Origin: Hominisplanchenecus_A murintestinalis
Lineage (GTDB): Bacteria; Bacillota; Clostridia; Lachnospirales; Lachnospiraceae
Reading direction: 5' to 3'
NCBI RefSeq assembly: GCF_943193015.1
Contig: NZ_CALPCM010000028.1
Coordinates: 1 to 39,816, forward strand
Length of the DNA: 39,816 nt
The translations under genes were made by a program, and so were the position numbers. Position 1 is the first letter of the stretch. The number at the start of each line of letters is the position of its first letter. Shown in pieces: positions 32,102 to 39,816 of the stretch. Under the pieces are notes generated by a model, which saw nothing but the letters and a program-made list of their open reading frames with translations, was not told where the DNA came from and did not search any database.

Positions 32102-32285
32102 ACAAATCTCCCCTCATGCCGATATTTATGCTGCCGCCGGCCCTCATTCAAATCAGTCAAAAAATACTTAGATGCCTGCCTGGAAAATTTTTCCTTTACA
32201 GAAAACAGACCTATCGCTTCCTGATAAGGCAAAAAGAGACGTATGCCCCGCATACGCCCCTTCCCGGAGGTTTCTCTGCCGTATA

Positions 32286-33944
32286 TTACTCTACAAATCC
32301 CAGGCGCCCGCCGCCTGTACGGTCTATATCCCCGCTGCTGCCCGGCTCCTGGCTGTCTTCATCCCCTGCATTGTCTCCGCTGCCCGTGCCCTGGCCGCCT
32401 TCATCTCCTGCGCCGTTTCCGCTGCCTGTGCCCTGGCCGCCTTCATCTCCTGCGCCGTTTCCGCTGCCCGGCTCCCGGCTGTCTTCATCTCCTGCATTGT
32501 CTCCGCCGACTGTATCCTGGCTATCATCTCCGCTCCGCCTCGTACCGCCCGATGATGTTCCGCTGATATACGGACGCACTTCTGCTTCCCTTGCCGGATA
32601 TTTCTGAATCAGTTCATTAAACACATCGTCTGCATTTGCCGTATCCTGCACTGCATAATAAGCATGCCCCAGATAAAGCAGCGCCCATTCATCTCCCGGC
32701 TTTGCTTCCAGCGCTTTCTCATACTGCTCAATCGCTTCCTGATAATTCTTGTTGGTATACGCCGTATTTGCCGCATTGATCGCATCATTATATACATAAT
32801 CACTGATGGCTTCCATCATATGGTCATACAAATCCTGCGCCGCCCCGCTCAGGCTTTCGGCTTTAATCTCGCCCAGCGCTTCGGCCGCCTGCGCCTGGTT
32901 GTTCGGATTCGATATATACAAGTCTGCCGCTGCCAGCAGTTCCTCATAAGATTCCGCCTTCGCATTGGCTTCCTCCATTGTCTGGTTCGCTGCATCTACC
33001 TTCGCCTGGTAATCTGAAATTTCATCCTCCAGCCCCTGTACTTTGGAAGCCTCAGACGCCATTTTCGAGTTCGCATCCGTTACCTGCTTATTCGCAGACG
33101 CATTAATGCTCTGCCTGGTTCCCGGCACTACCAGAAACCATACCACTGCCCCTCCCAAGAGAACGCCCAGGAAAATATTAATAAACGTAGCCACCGCCGA
33201 GCTGTCCCGAAAAGTCGTGGGCTGAATAATCATCTCATTCCCGCTCATATAGGTAGTCGTACCCGTCAGTTTATTTACTTTTTCCTTAGCATACTTTTTC
33301 TTCCGTTTCATATCCAGGCTGGTGCTGATTCCGGTAGCCGCCTCCACTTCCTGCAGATAGCGCAGAGTCGTAGTGTTCGTAGCGTCAATGTATGCCGCCC
33401 GCTTTAACAGCTTCCTCGCCTTCTCATACTCCTGCCGTTTCAGATGCAGAAGCGCCAGCAGGTTATACGCTTTGATAAGCTGAGGGTTCTGGTTCAGTAC
33501 CTTCTTAAGCTGGATAACCGCCATGTCCTCATTGTCCTGCCGGCAGTACAGTAAAGCCTGGTTGTACTTCTTTATTGTCTGGTTAATCAAATCCAGTTTA
33601 TTCTTATTAGACTGGAGCTTGTCTATGTAAACATCCGCCAGATTATTCTGCGTGCTCTTGTTTTTGCTGATAACCCATTCACTCAGCGCGGAAACTACTT
33701 CTCCTGTTTCATAGTAAACAAGCCCCAGCAGGTTTCTCGCATCTATATTGTCTTTATTAAATTTCAGGCTCCTCTTCAGGCATACGATAGCCCCCGACAA
33801 ATCCCGCACCATCGCCTTCTCCAGCCCCTGGTTATACAGCAGGTTGGAAATCCTGGCAATCCTTTTCAGCAGTGTGGTATCTGCCCCGCAGCCCTTACAG
33901 TAATCATGCTCCGAAAGCGGAGTCCCGCAGAAAATACAATTCAT
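32286..33944 (-). CDS. zinc-ribbon, TPR-repeat membrane protein
   Basis: The 552-residue protein starts with a zinc ribbon (C4-x2-C7 and C16-x2-C19: CIFCG, YCKGCG). Several TPR-like helical pairs follow (about 30-200, for example NIDARNLLGLVYYETGEVVSALSEW and LIKAYNLLALLHLKRQEYEKARKLLKRA). One membrane helix (VATFINIFLGVLLGGAVVWFLVV, about 245-268) leads to an extracytoplasmic coiled coil and more TPRs (DAINAANTAYTNKNYQEAIEQYEKALEAKPGDEWALLYLGHAYY). The tail is a low-complexity Gly/Asp/Glu sequence built from four 14-residue repeats. AAGGGG precedes the ATG. The plan suggests a scaffold linking the cytoplasm to the outside. The family is widespread in Lachnospiraceae (from memory), the function unknown. 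Confidence 0.75.
   Translation of the reverse strand: MNCIFCGTPLSEHDYCKGCGADTTLLKRIARISNLLYNQGLEKAMVRDLSGAIVCLKRSLKFNKDNIDARNLLGLVYYETGEVVSALSEWVISKNKSTQNNLADVYIDKLQSNKNKLDLINQTIKKYNQALLYCRQDNEDMAVIQLKKVLNQNPQLIKAYNLLALLHLKRQEYEKARKLLKRAAYIDATNTTTLRYLQEVEAATGISTSLDMKRKKKYAKEKVNKLTGTTTYMSGNEMIIQPTTFRDSSAVATFINIFLGVLLGGAVVWFLVVPGTRQSINASANKQVTDANSKMASEASKVQGLEDEISDYQAKVDAANQTMEEANAKAESYEELLAAADLYISNPNNQAQAAEALGEIKAESLSGAAQDLYDHMMEAISDYVYNDAINAANTAYTNKNYQEAIEQYEKALEAKPGDEWALLYLGHAYYAVQDTANADDVFNELIQKYPAREAEVRPYISGTSSGGTRRSGDDSQDTVGGDNAGDEDSREPGSGNGAGDEGGQGTGSGNGAGDEGGQGTGSGDNAGDEDSQEPGSSGDIDRTGGGRLGFVE
32353..32520. repeat. four 42-bp tandem repeats coding a Gly/Asp/Glu tail
   Basis: Units at 32353-32394, 32395-32436, 32437-32478 and 32479-32520 differ at a few positions; the two middle units are nearly identical. 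They encode 14-residue units like DEGGQGTGSGNGAG at the end of the TPR protein. Length changes would keep the frame. Confidence 0.88.
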
Positions 33945-33953
33945 ATTTACCCC

Positions 33954-34109
33954 TTATTTGAAATTCTTGCCCTTTTTCTTTTCGTCCATTATCAATTCCC
34001 GCAAAATATCCGTCACATCTGTCAAGTCCCTGTTATAAATGGCATCCTCTGCCTCATTTACATCCAGGCTCGGATGGAATTTCTTTAACTCCTCTTCATA
34101 ATTAATCAT
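33954..34109 (-). CDS. small acidic protein between folC and the TPR gene
   Basis: This 51-residue frame begins at the ATG at 34109, 4 nt after AGGAGGGGA, one of the best ribosome sites in the window. It encodes MINYEEELKKFHPSLDVNEA, then EDAIYNRDLTDVTDILRELI and a lysine-rich tail (MDEKKKGKNFK). It is helical, cytoplasmic and has no known motif. It lies 34 bp behind folC and 9 bp ahead of the TPR gene, so it is probably co-transcribed with both. A small partner or regulator of the TPR protein is possible (inference). Confidence 0.75.
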   Translation of the reverse strand: MINYEEELKKFHPSLDVNEAEDAIYNRDLTDVTDILRELIMDEKKKGKNFK

Positions 34110-34143
34110 CTGTCCCCTCCTAAAACCAACTGCTGCCCCTTCT

Positions 34144-35430
34144 TCACAGCCCTTTTGCCAGCAAGCCTTTCAACTCCCCTACCAGATACAGGGAGCCGAC
34201 GCAAAACAACATACTGTCCCGCTTCTCCTCCAGCGCTCTTCGAAACGCGTCCTTAACCTGTGGAACAGCTTCTACCGGCGCTTTTACATACCTGCGGAAT
34301 ACCTCTGCCAGCCTCTCTGCCGGAACATTCCGCTCCCCGGCGATTTCCGTCACTACCACATGGGCAAATTCCGTCTGTGCGCAGATGGTTTCTATCATTT
34401 TTTCGTAATCCTTTTCCATTACTGCCGAAAACAGCAGTGTCACGGGCCTGTCTTTCCGGACACGGCATACTGTCCGTACAAACTCGCGTACCCCGTCTGC
34501 ATTGTGCGCACCGTCAAATACTACGCCGGGCATCACCGTTTCCATACGTCCCTGCCATGCCGTCTCCTTCACTGCCCGTACACAGGTTTCCATAGGAATC
34601 CCGCTATCGATAACCTCCATCGCCAGCAGCGCCAACGCACTGTTGATAACCTGATAATGCGCCAGATACGGGACCGTCACCCGCGTATGTACACTATACC
34701 CATTATCCAGCCAAAAATCAATGCTTTTCTCCGTGTTCCCTAAAATTTCATACATTTCCTCACGAAGAGCACTGACCGGTGCATCCAGCGCTTCTGCCCT
34801 GGCAAGAATTACCTTTTCTGCCTCCTTGCAGTGCCCGTCATAGATAACAGGTACATGAGGTTTTATGATTCCTGCTTTCTCAAACGCGATTTCTTCTATA
34901 GTTTCTCCCAGGATTTCTGTGTGGTCAAGGCTGATAGATGTAATCACCGTGGCAATCGGTTTCTCCACCATGTTCGTGGCGTCAAGACGCCCTCCAAGCC
35001 CCGTCTCTACCACGGCATATTCCACCTGCTTTTCTTTAAAAATTACCATTGCCATTGCAAACAGCAGCTCAAAATAAGTAGGATGGGCAAAACCGTCTTT
35101 CTGCATACCTTCTACTGCTTTCTGAACCTTGAGATATGCCTTTAAGAAATCCCCATCTTTCACTGGAACGTTGTCAATCTGAAAACGCTCATTGATTTTC
35201 ACCAGATGCGGCGACGTAAACAGCCCCGTCCTTTTTCTCCCCCATACCAGCATCGTAGAAAGAAACGCGCATACAGATCCTTTGCCGTTCGTCCCCGCCA
35301 CATGGATCACCTTCAGGTCCCGCTCCGGCCGCCCCAGGCGTTCCATCAGTTCTACGGTATTTTCCATTTTATTCTTCTTTGTAAACTTCGGAACGCTTAA
35401 AATATATTCCACTGCTTCTGTATAGTTCAT
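34144..35430 (-). CDS. folC: folylpolyglutamate/dihydrofolate synthase
   Basis: The 428-residue Mur-ligase-like enzyme adds glutamate to folates (or joins dihydropteroate and glutamate) using ATP. It has the P-loop HVAGTNGKGSVCAFL, the FTSPHLVKINERFQI folate/loop motif, VVETGLGGRLDATN, TSISLDHTEILG and the C-terminal GAHNADGVREFV. I start at the ATG at 35430 (MNYTEAVEYIL), where family members begin. The ATG at 35442, behind AAGGA, is an alternative; longer starts would lie inside or upstream of the -10 of the promoter at 35462. It serves the same one-carbon pathway as glyA further along. Confidence 0.92.
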   Translation of the reverse strand: MNYTEAVEYILSVPKFTKKNKMENTVELMERLGRPERDLKVIHVAGTNGKGSVCAFLSTMLVWGRKRTGLFTSPHLVKINERFQIDNVPVKDGDFLKAYLKVQKAVEGMQKDGFAHPTYFELLFAMAMVIFKEKQVEYAVVETGLGGRLDATNMVEKPIATVITSISLDHTEILGETIEEIAFEKAGIIKPHVPVIYDGHCKEAEKVILARAEALDAPVSALREEMYEILGNTEKSIDFWLDNGYSVHTRVTVPYLAHYQVINSALALLAMEVIDSGIPMETCVRAVKETAWQGRMETVMPGVVFDGAHNADGVREFVRTVCRVRKDRPVTLLFSAVMEKDYEKMIETICAQTEFAHVVVTEIAGERNVPAERLAEVFRRYVKAPVEAVPQVKDAFRRALEEKRDSMLFCVGSLYLVGELKGLLAKGL

Positions 35431-35461
35431 ATCTTTCACCATTGTATTTAAGTCCTTATCC

Positions 35462-35489
35462 ATTATAATATAGCCAAAATAATATGCAA
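35462..35489 (-). promoter_or_regulatory. folC promoter
   Basis: On the minus strand TTGCAT (35489-35484), a 16-nt spacer and a perfect TATAAT (35467-35462) lie about 32 bp before the chosen folC start. Transcription would begin near 35455. Confidence 0.6.
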
Positions 35490-35588
35490 GTAAATTCTTT
35501 CGCAAAATTCGGTAGGATTCGCATAACGTTACTGCTCATGGTAACACAGAATGCCCTGCAAAACATACCGGGGTGTGCAGGCAGCGCT

Positions 35589-37739
35589 TTACAGTTTCAT
35601 TGTCAGCGCTATCCTCTTTTTCTTCAAATCCACGCTCAGCACTTTCACATCCACGATATCCCCGACGCTCACGACCTCCAGAGGGTGTTTCACAAATTTC
35701 TTTGCAGAAAGCTCAGAAATATGAACTAATCCGTCCTGATGGACACCGATATCTACAAACGCACCAAAATCAATGACATTGCGTACTGTTCCCTTCAACA
35801 TCATACCCGGAGCCAAGTCCTTCATATCCAGTACGTCGCTGCGCAAAATAGGCTTCGGCATATCCTCCCTGGGGTCACGCCCCGGTTTCTCCAACTCCTT
35901 TACAATGTCGCGCAGGGTCATTTCACCAATGCCCAGCGTCTCCGCCATTTTTTTATAATCCTTTACCTTTTTCGAAATCCCGGCAAGTTTCCCGCCTGTA
36001 AGATCCTCCGTCCGGCAGTCCAGTTTTTCCAGCAGCAGCATTGCCGCACCGTAGCTCTCCGGATGGACGCTGGTAGCGTCAAGAGGATTTCCGCCTCCCT
36101 GAATGCGCATAAACCCGGCGCACTGTTCGTATGCCTTCGCCCCCAGCTTTGCCACTTTCAAAAGCTGTTTCCGCTCTGTAAACCGGCCGTTCTCCTCTCG
36201 GTATGCCACGATATTTTTCGCAACTGCCTTCGATATTCCTGACACATACTCCATTAAGGGCGCAGACGCTGTATTCAAATCCACGCCTACCTTATTTACA
36301 CAATCCTCTACCACGCCGCCCAGTGTATCCCCCAGCCGCTTCTGGTTCATATCATGCTGATACTGGCCTACGCCGATAGACTTGGGGTCAATCTTCACCA
36401 GCTCCGCCAGAGGATCCTGAATACGCCGCGCGATAGATACTGCGCTCCGCTGCGCCACATCAAAATCCGGAAACTCTTCTGTTGCCAGCTTACTTGCAGA
36501 GTAGACTGAAGCCCCTGCTTCATTGACAATCACATACTGCACAGGCTCCTGAATCTCCCCAAGCATTTCTACAATGACCTGTTCAGATTCCCTGGACGCC
36601 GTTCCGTTCCCAACGGAAATCAGGCTGACTCCATATTTTTGGATAAGCTGTTTTACTGTCTCCTTTGCAGCGCGGATTTTTTTCTCATTTGTCGGCGCCG
36701 TCGGATAAATTACTTTTGTGTCCAACACCTTTCCTGTGGGGTCAACCACCGCCAGCTTACACCCCGTGCGGAACGCCGGATCCCAGCCAAGCACTGTCTG
36801 CCCTGCAATCGGCGGCTGCATCAGAAGCTGCTCCAGGTTCTTTCCAAATACTGCAATCGCTCCTTCCTCTGCTTTTTCCGTCAGTTCATTCCGTATTTCC
36901 CTCTCAATCGCCGGGGCAATCAGCCGCTTATAGCTGTCCTCCACAACCTCCTGCAAAATCGGAGAGGTATAAGGATTGTCCCTCGTAATCACCTGGCGGC
37001 TAAGATACTGTAAAATATCATCCTGCGGCGCTTCCACCTTCACCGTCAAAAACTTTTCCTTCTCCCCTCGGTTCAGCGCCAGCGTCCGGTGCCCTGCCGC
37101 TTTTTGTATCGCTTCATCATAATCATAATACATCTCATATACGGACTGTGCCTCGGCATCCTTTGCCGTTGAAACAATCCTGCCGCCCTGCATCGTCATT
37201 TTACGAATTTTCATTCGGTAGGAAGGCTCATCCGAAATAGCTTCCGCCAGAATGTCTTTCGCCCCCGCCACGGCTTCTTCCAGGGTATGCACTTCTTTTT
37301 CCTCTGATAAAAAAGCTTCTGCCTCTTCCTCCACCGGACGATTGATCATCTGGAGGCGGATAAGATTTGCCAGCGGCTCCAGCCCTTTTTCCCTCGCAAT
37401 CATCGCCCTCGTCCTGCGCTTCGGACGGAATGGGCGGTACAAATCTTCTACCACAACCAGAGTCTCCGCCGCCAGAATCTGCCGGCGCAGCTCCTCTGTC
37501 ATTTTTTCCTGCTCCTCAATGGAGGCAATCACCTGCGCCTTTTTCTCTTCCAAATTCCTCAGATAATTCAAACGTTCAAACAGCTTGCGCAGCTCTTCAT
37601 CATTCAAAGCTCCCGTAGCCTCCTTACGGTATCGGGAAATAAAAGGGATCGTATTGCCCTCGTCAATCAGTTTCACTGCTGCTTCCACCTGCCAGAACTG
37701 AACGGAAAGCTCCTTTGCGAGTACTTTATTAATATCCAT
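35589..37739 (-). CDS. tex: Tex-family S1 RNA-binding protein
   Basis: The 716-residue protein is a complete Tex/YhgF homolog. It has an N-terminal helical domain (VKLIDEGNTIPFISRYRKEATGALNDEELRKLFERL), a YqgF-like RNase H fold (VLGWDPAFRTGCKLAVVDPTGKVLDT), paired helix-hairpin-helix regions (VGVDLNTASAPLMEYVSGISKAVAKNIVAYREENG) and a C-terminal S1 domain (PGMMLKGTVRNVIDFGAFVDIGVHQDGLVHISELS). Tex is a conserved nucleic-acid-binding protein tied to transcription. AAGGAGAA precedes the ATG. Its promoter region now contains MITE copy 2, starting 61 bp upstream of the start codon. Confidence 0.95.
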   Translation of the reverse strand: MDINKVLAKELSVQFWQVEAAVKLIDEGNTIPFISRYRKEATGALNDEELRKLFERLNYLRNLEEKKAQVIASIEEQEKMTEELRRQILAAETLVVVEDLYRPFRPKRRTRAMIAREKGLEPLANLIRLQMINRPVEEEAEAFLSEEKEVHTLEEAVAGAKDILAEAISDEPSYRMKIRKMTMQGGRIVSTAKDAEAQSVYEMYYDYDEAIQKAAGHRTLALNRGEKEKFLTVKVEAPQDDILQYLSRQVITRDNPYTSPILQEVVEDSYKRLIAPAIEREIRNELTEKAEEGAIAVFGKNLEQLLMQPPIAGQTVLGWDPAFRTGCKLAVVDPTGKVLDTKVIYPTAPTNEKKIRAAKETVKQLIQKYGVSLISVGNGTASRESEQVIVEMLGEIQEPVQYVIVNEAGASVYSASKLATEEFPDFDVAQRSAVSIARRIQDPLAELVKIDPKSIGVGQYQHDMNQKRLGDTLGGVVEDCVNKVGVDLNTASAPLMEYVSGISKAVAKNIVAYREENGRFTERKQLLKVAKLGAKAYEQCAGFMRIQGGGNPLDATSVHPESYGAAMLLLEKLDCRTEDLTGGKLAGISKKVKDYKKMAETLGIGEMTLRDIVKELEKPGRDPREDMPKPILRSDVLDMKDLAPGMMLKGTVRNVIDFGAFVDIGVHQDGLVHISELSAKKFVKHPLEVVSVGDIVDVKVLSVDLKKKRIALTMKL

Positions 37740-37799
37740 GATTTCTCCTTATAACCTAAAAATTTCTATTTGATAACCCATTACTGTACAGCCCTCAAT

Positions 37800-37957
37800 G
37801 AAAATAGGCAACAGTTCAGCCCAGGACTTTGCACCTGCTGCAAAGTCCGTGAGAATGCGTAAATTCAGCCAGAGAATCCAGCCCTTTGCGAAAGCAAACT
37901 TTAAATGGGCTGGATTCCGTAACAGTGAAGCCGAAGGCTGAACTGTTACGAAAATAG
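37800..37957. mobile_element. IS66-type MITE, copy 2 (142 bp plus 8-bp target repeats)
   Basis: Element 37808-37949 is the reverse complement of the copy at 3629-3771. One end is perfect (GGCTGAACTGTTAC) and the other has one change (GCAACAGTTCAGCC). Perfect 8-bp direct repeats GAAAATAG flank it (37800-37807 and 37950-37957). Most differences from copy 1 fall in loops or keep pairing, so the three-hairpin fold is kept. It lies between tex and the divergent DUF4190-like gene, in the tex upstream region. Confidence 0.88.
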
Positions 37958-38095
37958 AATTGCTTCCCCAGTATATCACTTGAGTTTCTCCTTTGTCTAT
38001 GCTATTATGGAAAATATACATGGCAAACTTCAGCCCGGTTTCTGAAAACGATGGATTGCGCCACACGGCTGAACGGTTTGCAAAAAGGAGATTCT

Positions 38096-38491
38096 ATGGA
38101 CGATAAATACAACTGTCATTATGACGATAATGATACATCCACAAATAATTACCGCGGAACTTACCACTATGAACCGAATTTCGAAGAACAAAAACCAGAG
38201 CCGCCGAATACTTTTGCCACGGCGTCCCTGGTTCTTGGCATCCTTTCTCTGGTACTGTGCTGCTGCTGTTACGTCAGCATTCCTCTCGGCGGCCTGGGCA
38301 TCCTCTTTGCTATTCTTTCAAAAACAGGAAAAGCCATGCAGGGGCGGGCGAAAACGGGCCTCAGCCTTTCCATCGTCGGTTTATGCCTCACCCTTTTCCT
38401 GACAATCGCCATGATTGCATCCACCATATCCAATGGAGAATTCCAGCGGCAGTATCAGTATTACCAGGAGTATTTCGAAAACACCCTGTAA
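38096..38491 (+). CDS. small membrane protein, DUF4190-like
   Basis: The 131-residue protein starts at the ATG at 38096 behind AAAAGGAG. An acidic, Asn/Tyr/Pro-rich cytoplasmic head (about 1-40: MDDKYNCHYDDNDTSTNNY and on to PEPPNT) is followed by two membrane segments with the pattern FATASLVLGILSLVLCCCCYVSIPLGGLGILFAI and TGLSLSIVGLCLTLFLTIAMIAS. This is the usual DUF4190-type arrangement (TASLVLGILSLV...GGLGIxFxxLS). The tail is rich in Tyr/Gln. The family has no known function; it occurs in many copies in Firmicutes. It is transcribed divergently from tex. Confidence 0.8.
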   Translation: MDDKYNCHYDDNDTSTNNYRGTYHYEPNFEEQKPEPPNTFATASLVLGILSLVLCCCCYVSIPLGGLGILFAILSKTGKAMQGRAKTGLSLSIVGLCLTLFLTIAMIASTISNGEFQRQYQYYQEYFENTL

Positions 38492-38529
38492 ACTGCCGCA
38501 ACAGTTTTATCTGAACCGTGATAAACCCT

Positions 38530-38958
38530 TTACTCTATCATGGGGTAATGCCAAATGAGCATTGCCCCATTTTTTATCAAAAAATTCAGAATCAGAAGAA
38601 TTAGTCCTGTTGTTACATACCATTTACGGTAACGCATTCCGATTTTGTATTTTCCTCTGCTCAAATATTCCACACTGTTGGAAACCATAAACCACCCATA
38701 AAGCACCGCACCGTAAAGCACCAATGGATGATAATACAAAGATTGCAGGATATCTCCATGCAAAAGCAGCCGCAGCGCCCTGGTTCCCCCGCACCCGGGG
38801 CAGTATAGACCTGTAACGCTGTGAAAGATACAGGGCAGCGCCAAGCGCCCCAAATCCACTCCCAGCACCTTTGAGAGCAGCAGGCATACCTCCGCAATCC
38901 CAGGCAGCAGCCATCCTATAATATAGAGGCTCCGCCTTTCTTTTTCTGCATACTTCAT
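38530..38958 (-). CDS. DUF2752 membrane protein
   Basis: This 142-residue protein carries the DUF2752 signature CIFHSVTGLYCPGCGGTRALRLLLHGDILQSLYYHPLVL, with the CPGCGGTRA motif, between membrane segments (YIIGWLLPGIAEVCLLLSKVLG before it, LYGAVLYGWFMVS and VTTGLILLILNFLI after it). The family is common next to DUF4190-like proteins, and here the two genes converge. The function is unknown; the conserved cysteines may bind metal. Confidence 0.88.
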   Translation of the reverse strand: MKYAEKERRSLYIIGWLLPGIAEVCLLLSKVLGVDLGRLALPCIFHSVTGLYCPGCGGTRALRLLLHGDILQSLYYHPLVLYGAVLYGWFMVSNSVEYLSRGKYKIGMRYRKWYVTTGLILLILNFLIKNGAMLIWHYPMIE

Positions 38959-39097
38959 AAAAATTCTCCCTTACGTATTAACAGTTCAATTTTCAAATTG
39001 CGGTTTGACTTTCCGCAGTTGCTTTTTCCCCTCTGGCTATGCTATACTTATCTGCATGAGAAATCTTAAATTTATCCTGAAAGACAAGGTGTATATC

Positions 39098-39805
39098 ATG
39101 AAAAAATCTTCTTCTGAATTAAAATACATGGCAAAGGAACGGCTGCTTGGGCACTATGGCCTGTTTATTGGCGCCGGATTGCTTATCGGCGGTATTTCTG
39201 TTGTAGTTTCCCTTGCGCTGAATATGGTTTTTCCTCTGAATAACACAGTTTCCATGACACTGTATTTCATCTCTTCCCTGATTGTAGGACTGCTGTCCAG
39301 TCTTCTCATCATGGGATATCTGAAAATGTTCCTGAATTTCAGCCGTGGACAGGAAACGCACCTGGGAACTCTGGGCTTCGCTTTTTCCAACCAGCCTGAC
39401 CGTGTAATCCTGCTGATGCTTCTGATGGCCCTGCTGATGCTTTTATGTGTTCTTCCGGGGATTCTTCTCATACTGGCAGCGAACTTTATGCATGTAATAG
39501 CCATGTCCGCGCTTGGTATTTTTGTCCTTCTGACCGGCTGCGTTATTGCCATTATTCTGGCTCTGAACTATGCACTGGCTATGCTTTTATATCTTGATGC
39601 GCCGGAAAAAGGCGTGATACAGCTGATGCGCGAAAGCCGACAGCTGATGAAAGGAAACCGGGTGCGCTTTTTCTATCTTCAGATTAGCTTTTTCGGCCTG
39701 ATTCTCCTCTCTCTGCTCACATGCTATATCGGCATGCTCTGGCTGATACCATACATGCAGATGACGTCCGTCTTGTTCTACAGAAACGTGCTGCAGGAAA
39801 TTTAA
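39098..39805 (+). CDS. DUF975-like polytopic membrane protein
   Basis: This 235-residue protein starts at the ATG at 39098 behind AAGGTG; the longer frame to 39005 overlaps the upstream promoter region. It begins with the DUF975-type MKKSSSELKYMAKERLLGHYGLFIGAGLL, continues through about six membrane segments, and shows the LRESRQLMKGNRVRFFYLQISFFG motif near the end (here MRESRQLMKGNR), then LTCYIGMLWLIPYMQMTSVLFYRN. That pattern is characteristic of the family. The function is not known. The stop codon sits in the middle of a 26-bp palindrome at the window's end. Confidence 0.85.
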   Translation: MKKSSSELKYMAKERLLGHYGLFIGAGLLIGGISVVVSLALNMVFPLNNTVSMTLYFISSLIVGLLSSLLIMGYLKMFLNFSRGQETHLGTLGFAFSNQPDRVILLMLLMALLMLLCVLPGILLILAANFMHVIAMSALGIFVLLTGCVIAIILALNYALAMLLYLDAPEKGVIQLMRESRQLMKGNRVRFFYLQISFFGLILLSLLTCYIGMLWLIPYMQMTSVLFYRNVLQEI

Positions 39806-39816
39806 ATTTCCTGCAG
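39791..39816. repeat. 26-bp perfect palindrome over a stop codon
   Basis: CTGCAGGAAATTT is followed directly by AAATTTCCTGCAG with no spacer. It contains the last codons and TAA stop of the DUF975-like gene and runs to the window's last base. It may be the stem of a terminator whose T-run is just outside the window. Confidence 0.7.

Noticed and set aside
32102..32285. SigH promoter upstream of spoIIAA
   Set aside because: An AAAGGAAAA stretch resembles a SigH -35, but no GAAT-type -10 lies at the right distance, so I did not list it.
32353..32520. CRISPR-like array
   Set aside because: The 42-bp units are directly adjacent with no spacers and are translated in frame.
32116..32607. Pro/Ser-rich + strand open frame over the TPR gene's repeat tail
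   Set aside because: It is the complement of the 42-bp Gly/Asp/Glu repeats; low complexity and no ribosome site.
38060..38085. Third MITE end (CGGCTGAACGG)
   Set aside because: Only about 8 bases match the terminal repeat, with no partner end or direct repeat nearby.
38500..38530. Terminator between the convergent genes at 38491 and 38530
   Set aside because: Only a 6-bp TTTATC/GATAAA pairing with no T-run; too weak to call.

Overview
The window looks like the chromosome of a spore-forming gut Firmicute, most likely Lachnospiraceae (inference from gene families; no species call). The support is a spoIIAA-spoIIAB-sigF operon followed by spoVAA-spoVAB-spoVAC, strong AGGAGG ribosome sites, and a sporulation/folate/Tex neighbourhood. 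No rRNA, tRNA or CRISPR array was seen.

Layout. (1) 1-2.7 kb, accessory: a 3'-truncated metK paralog behind a leader terminator, a RelB/RelE-type toxin-antitoxin pair with a palindromic operator, two small XRE repressors, and an internally deleted IS66 transposase tail. (2) 2.7-10.4 kb and 15.1-17.1 kb: an envelope system made of an Amidase_3 enzyme, an ABC-2 exporter (ATPase, permease, permease fused to a lipoprotein-like propeller), two lipoproteins, and an OmpR-type two-component pair. All three transcription units (regulator-kinase, lipoprotein-ABC operon, amidase) carry the same promoter box, TTGACC-N5-TTGAC(T/A), an 11-bp direct repeat. They are therefore probably one regulon. (3) 10.4-14.9 kb: cargo-like small genes (GyrI-like, DUF3781, membrane protein, alpha/beta hydrolase) with decayed fragments and an XRE gene broken by a 4-bp duplication. 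(4) 17.1-18.3 kb: debris of a conjugative/mobilizable element, including a large serine recombinase fragment. (5) 18.3-23.5 kb: a type III restriction-modification system (mod, res). (6) From 23.6 kb on, mostly core genes: glyA, a 1218-aa secreted glycoside hydrolase, spoVAC/AB/AA, sigF, spoIIAB/AA, a zinc-ribbon TPR membrane protein, folC, tex, and three small membrane proteins.

Two families of small repeats stand out. A 142/143-bp multi-hairpin element occurs at 3.6 kb and, inverted, at 37.8 kb. It has 14-bp terminal inverted repeats starting GTAA and 8-bp flanking direct repeats, the signature of an IS66-mobilized MITE. A second, about 60-bp GC-rich palindrome occurs three times in the exporter/two-component region. 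One copy lies in frame inside a permease gene and another supplies the stop codon of the ATPase gene.

The most interesting candidate system is the envelope regulon in (2). Its signal, substrate and phenotype cannot be read from sequence alone.
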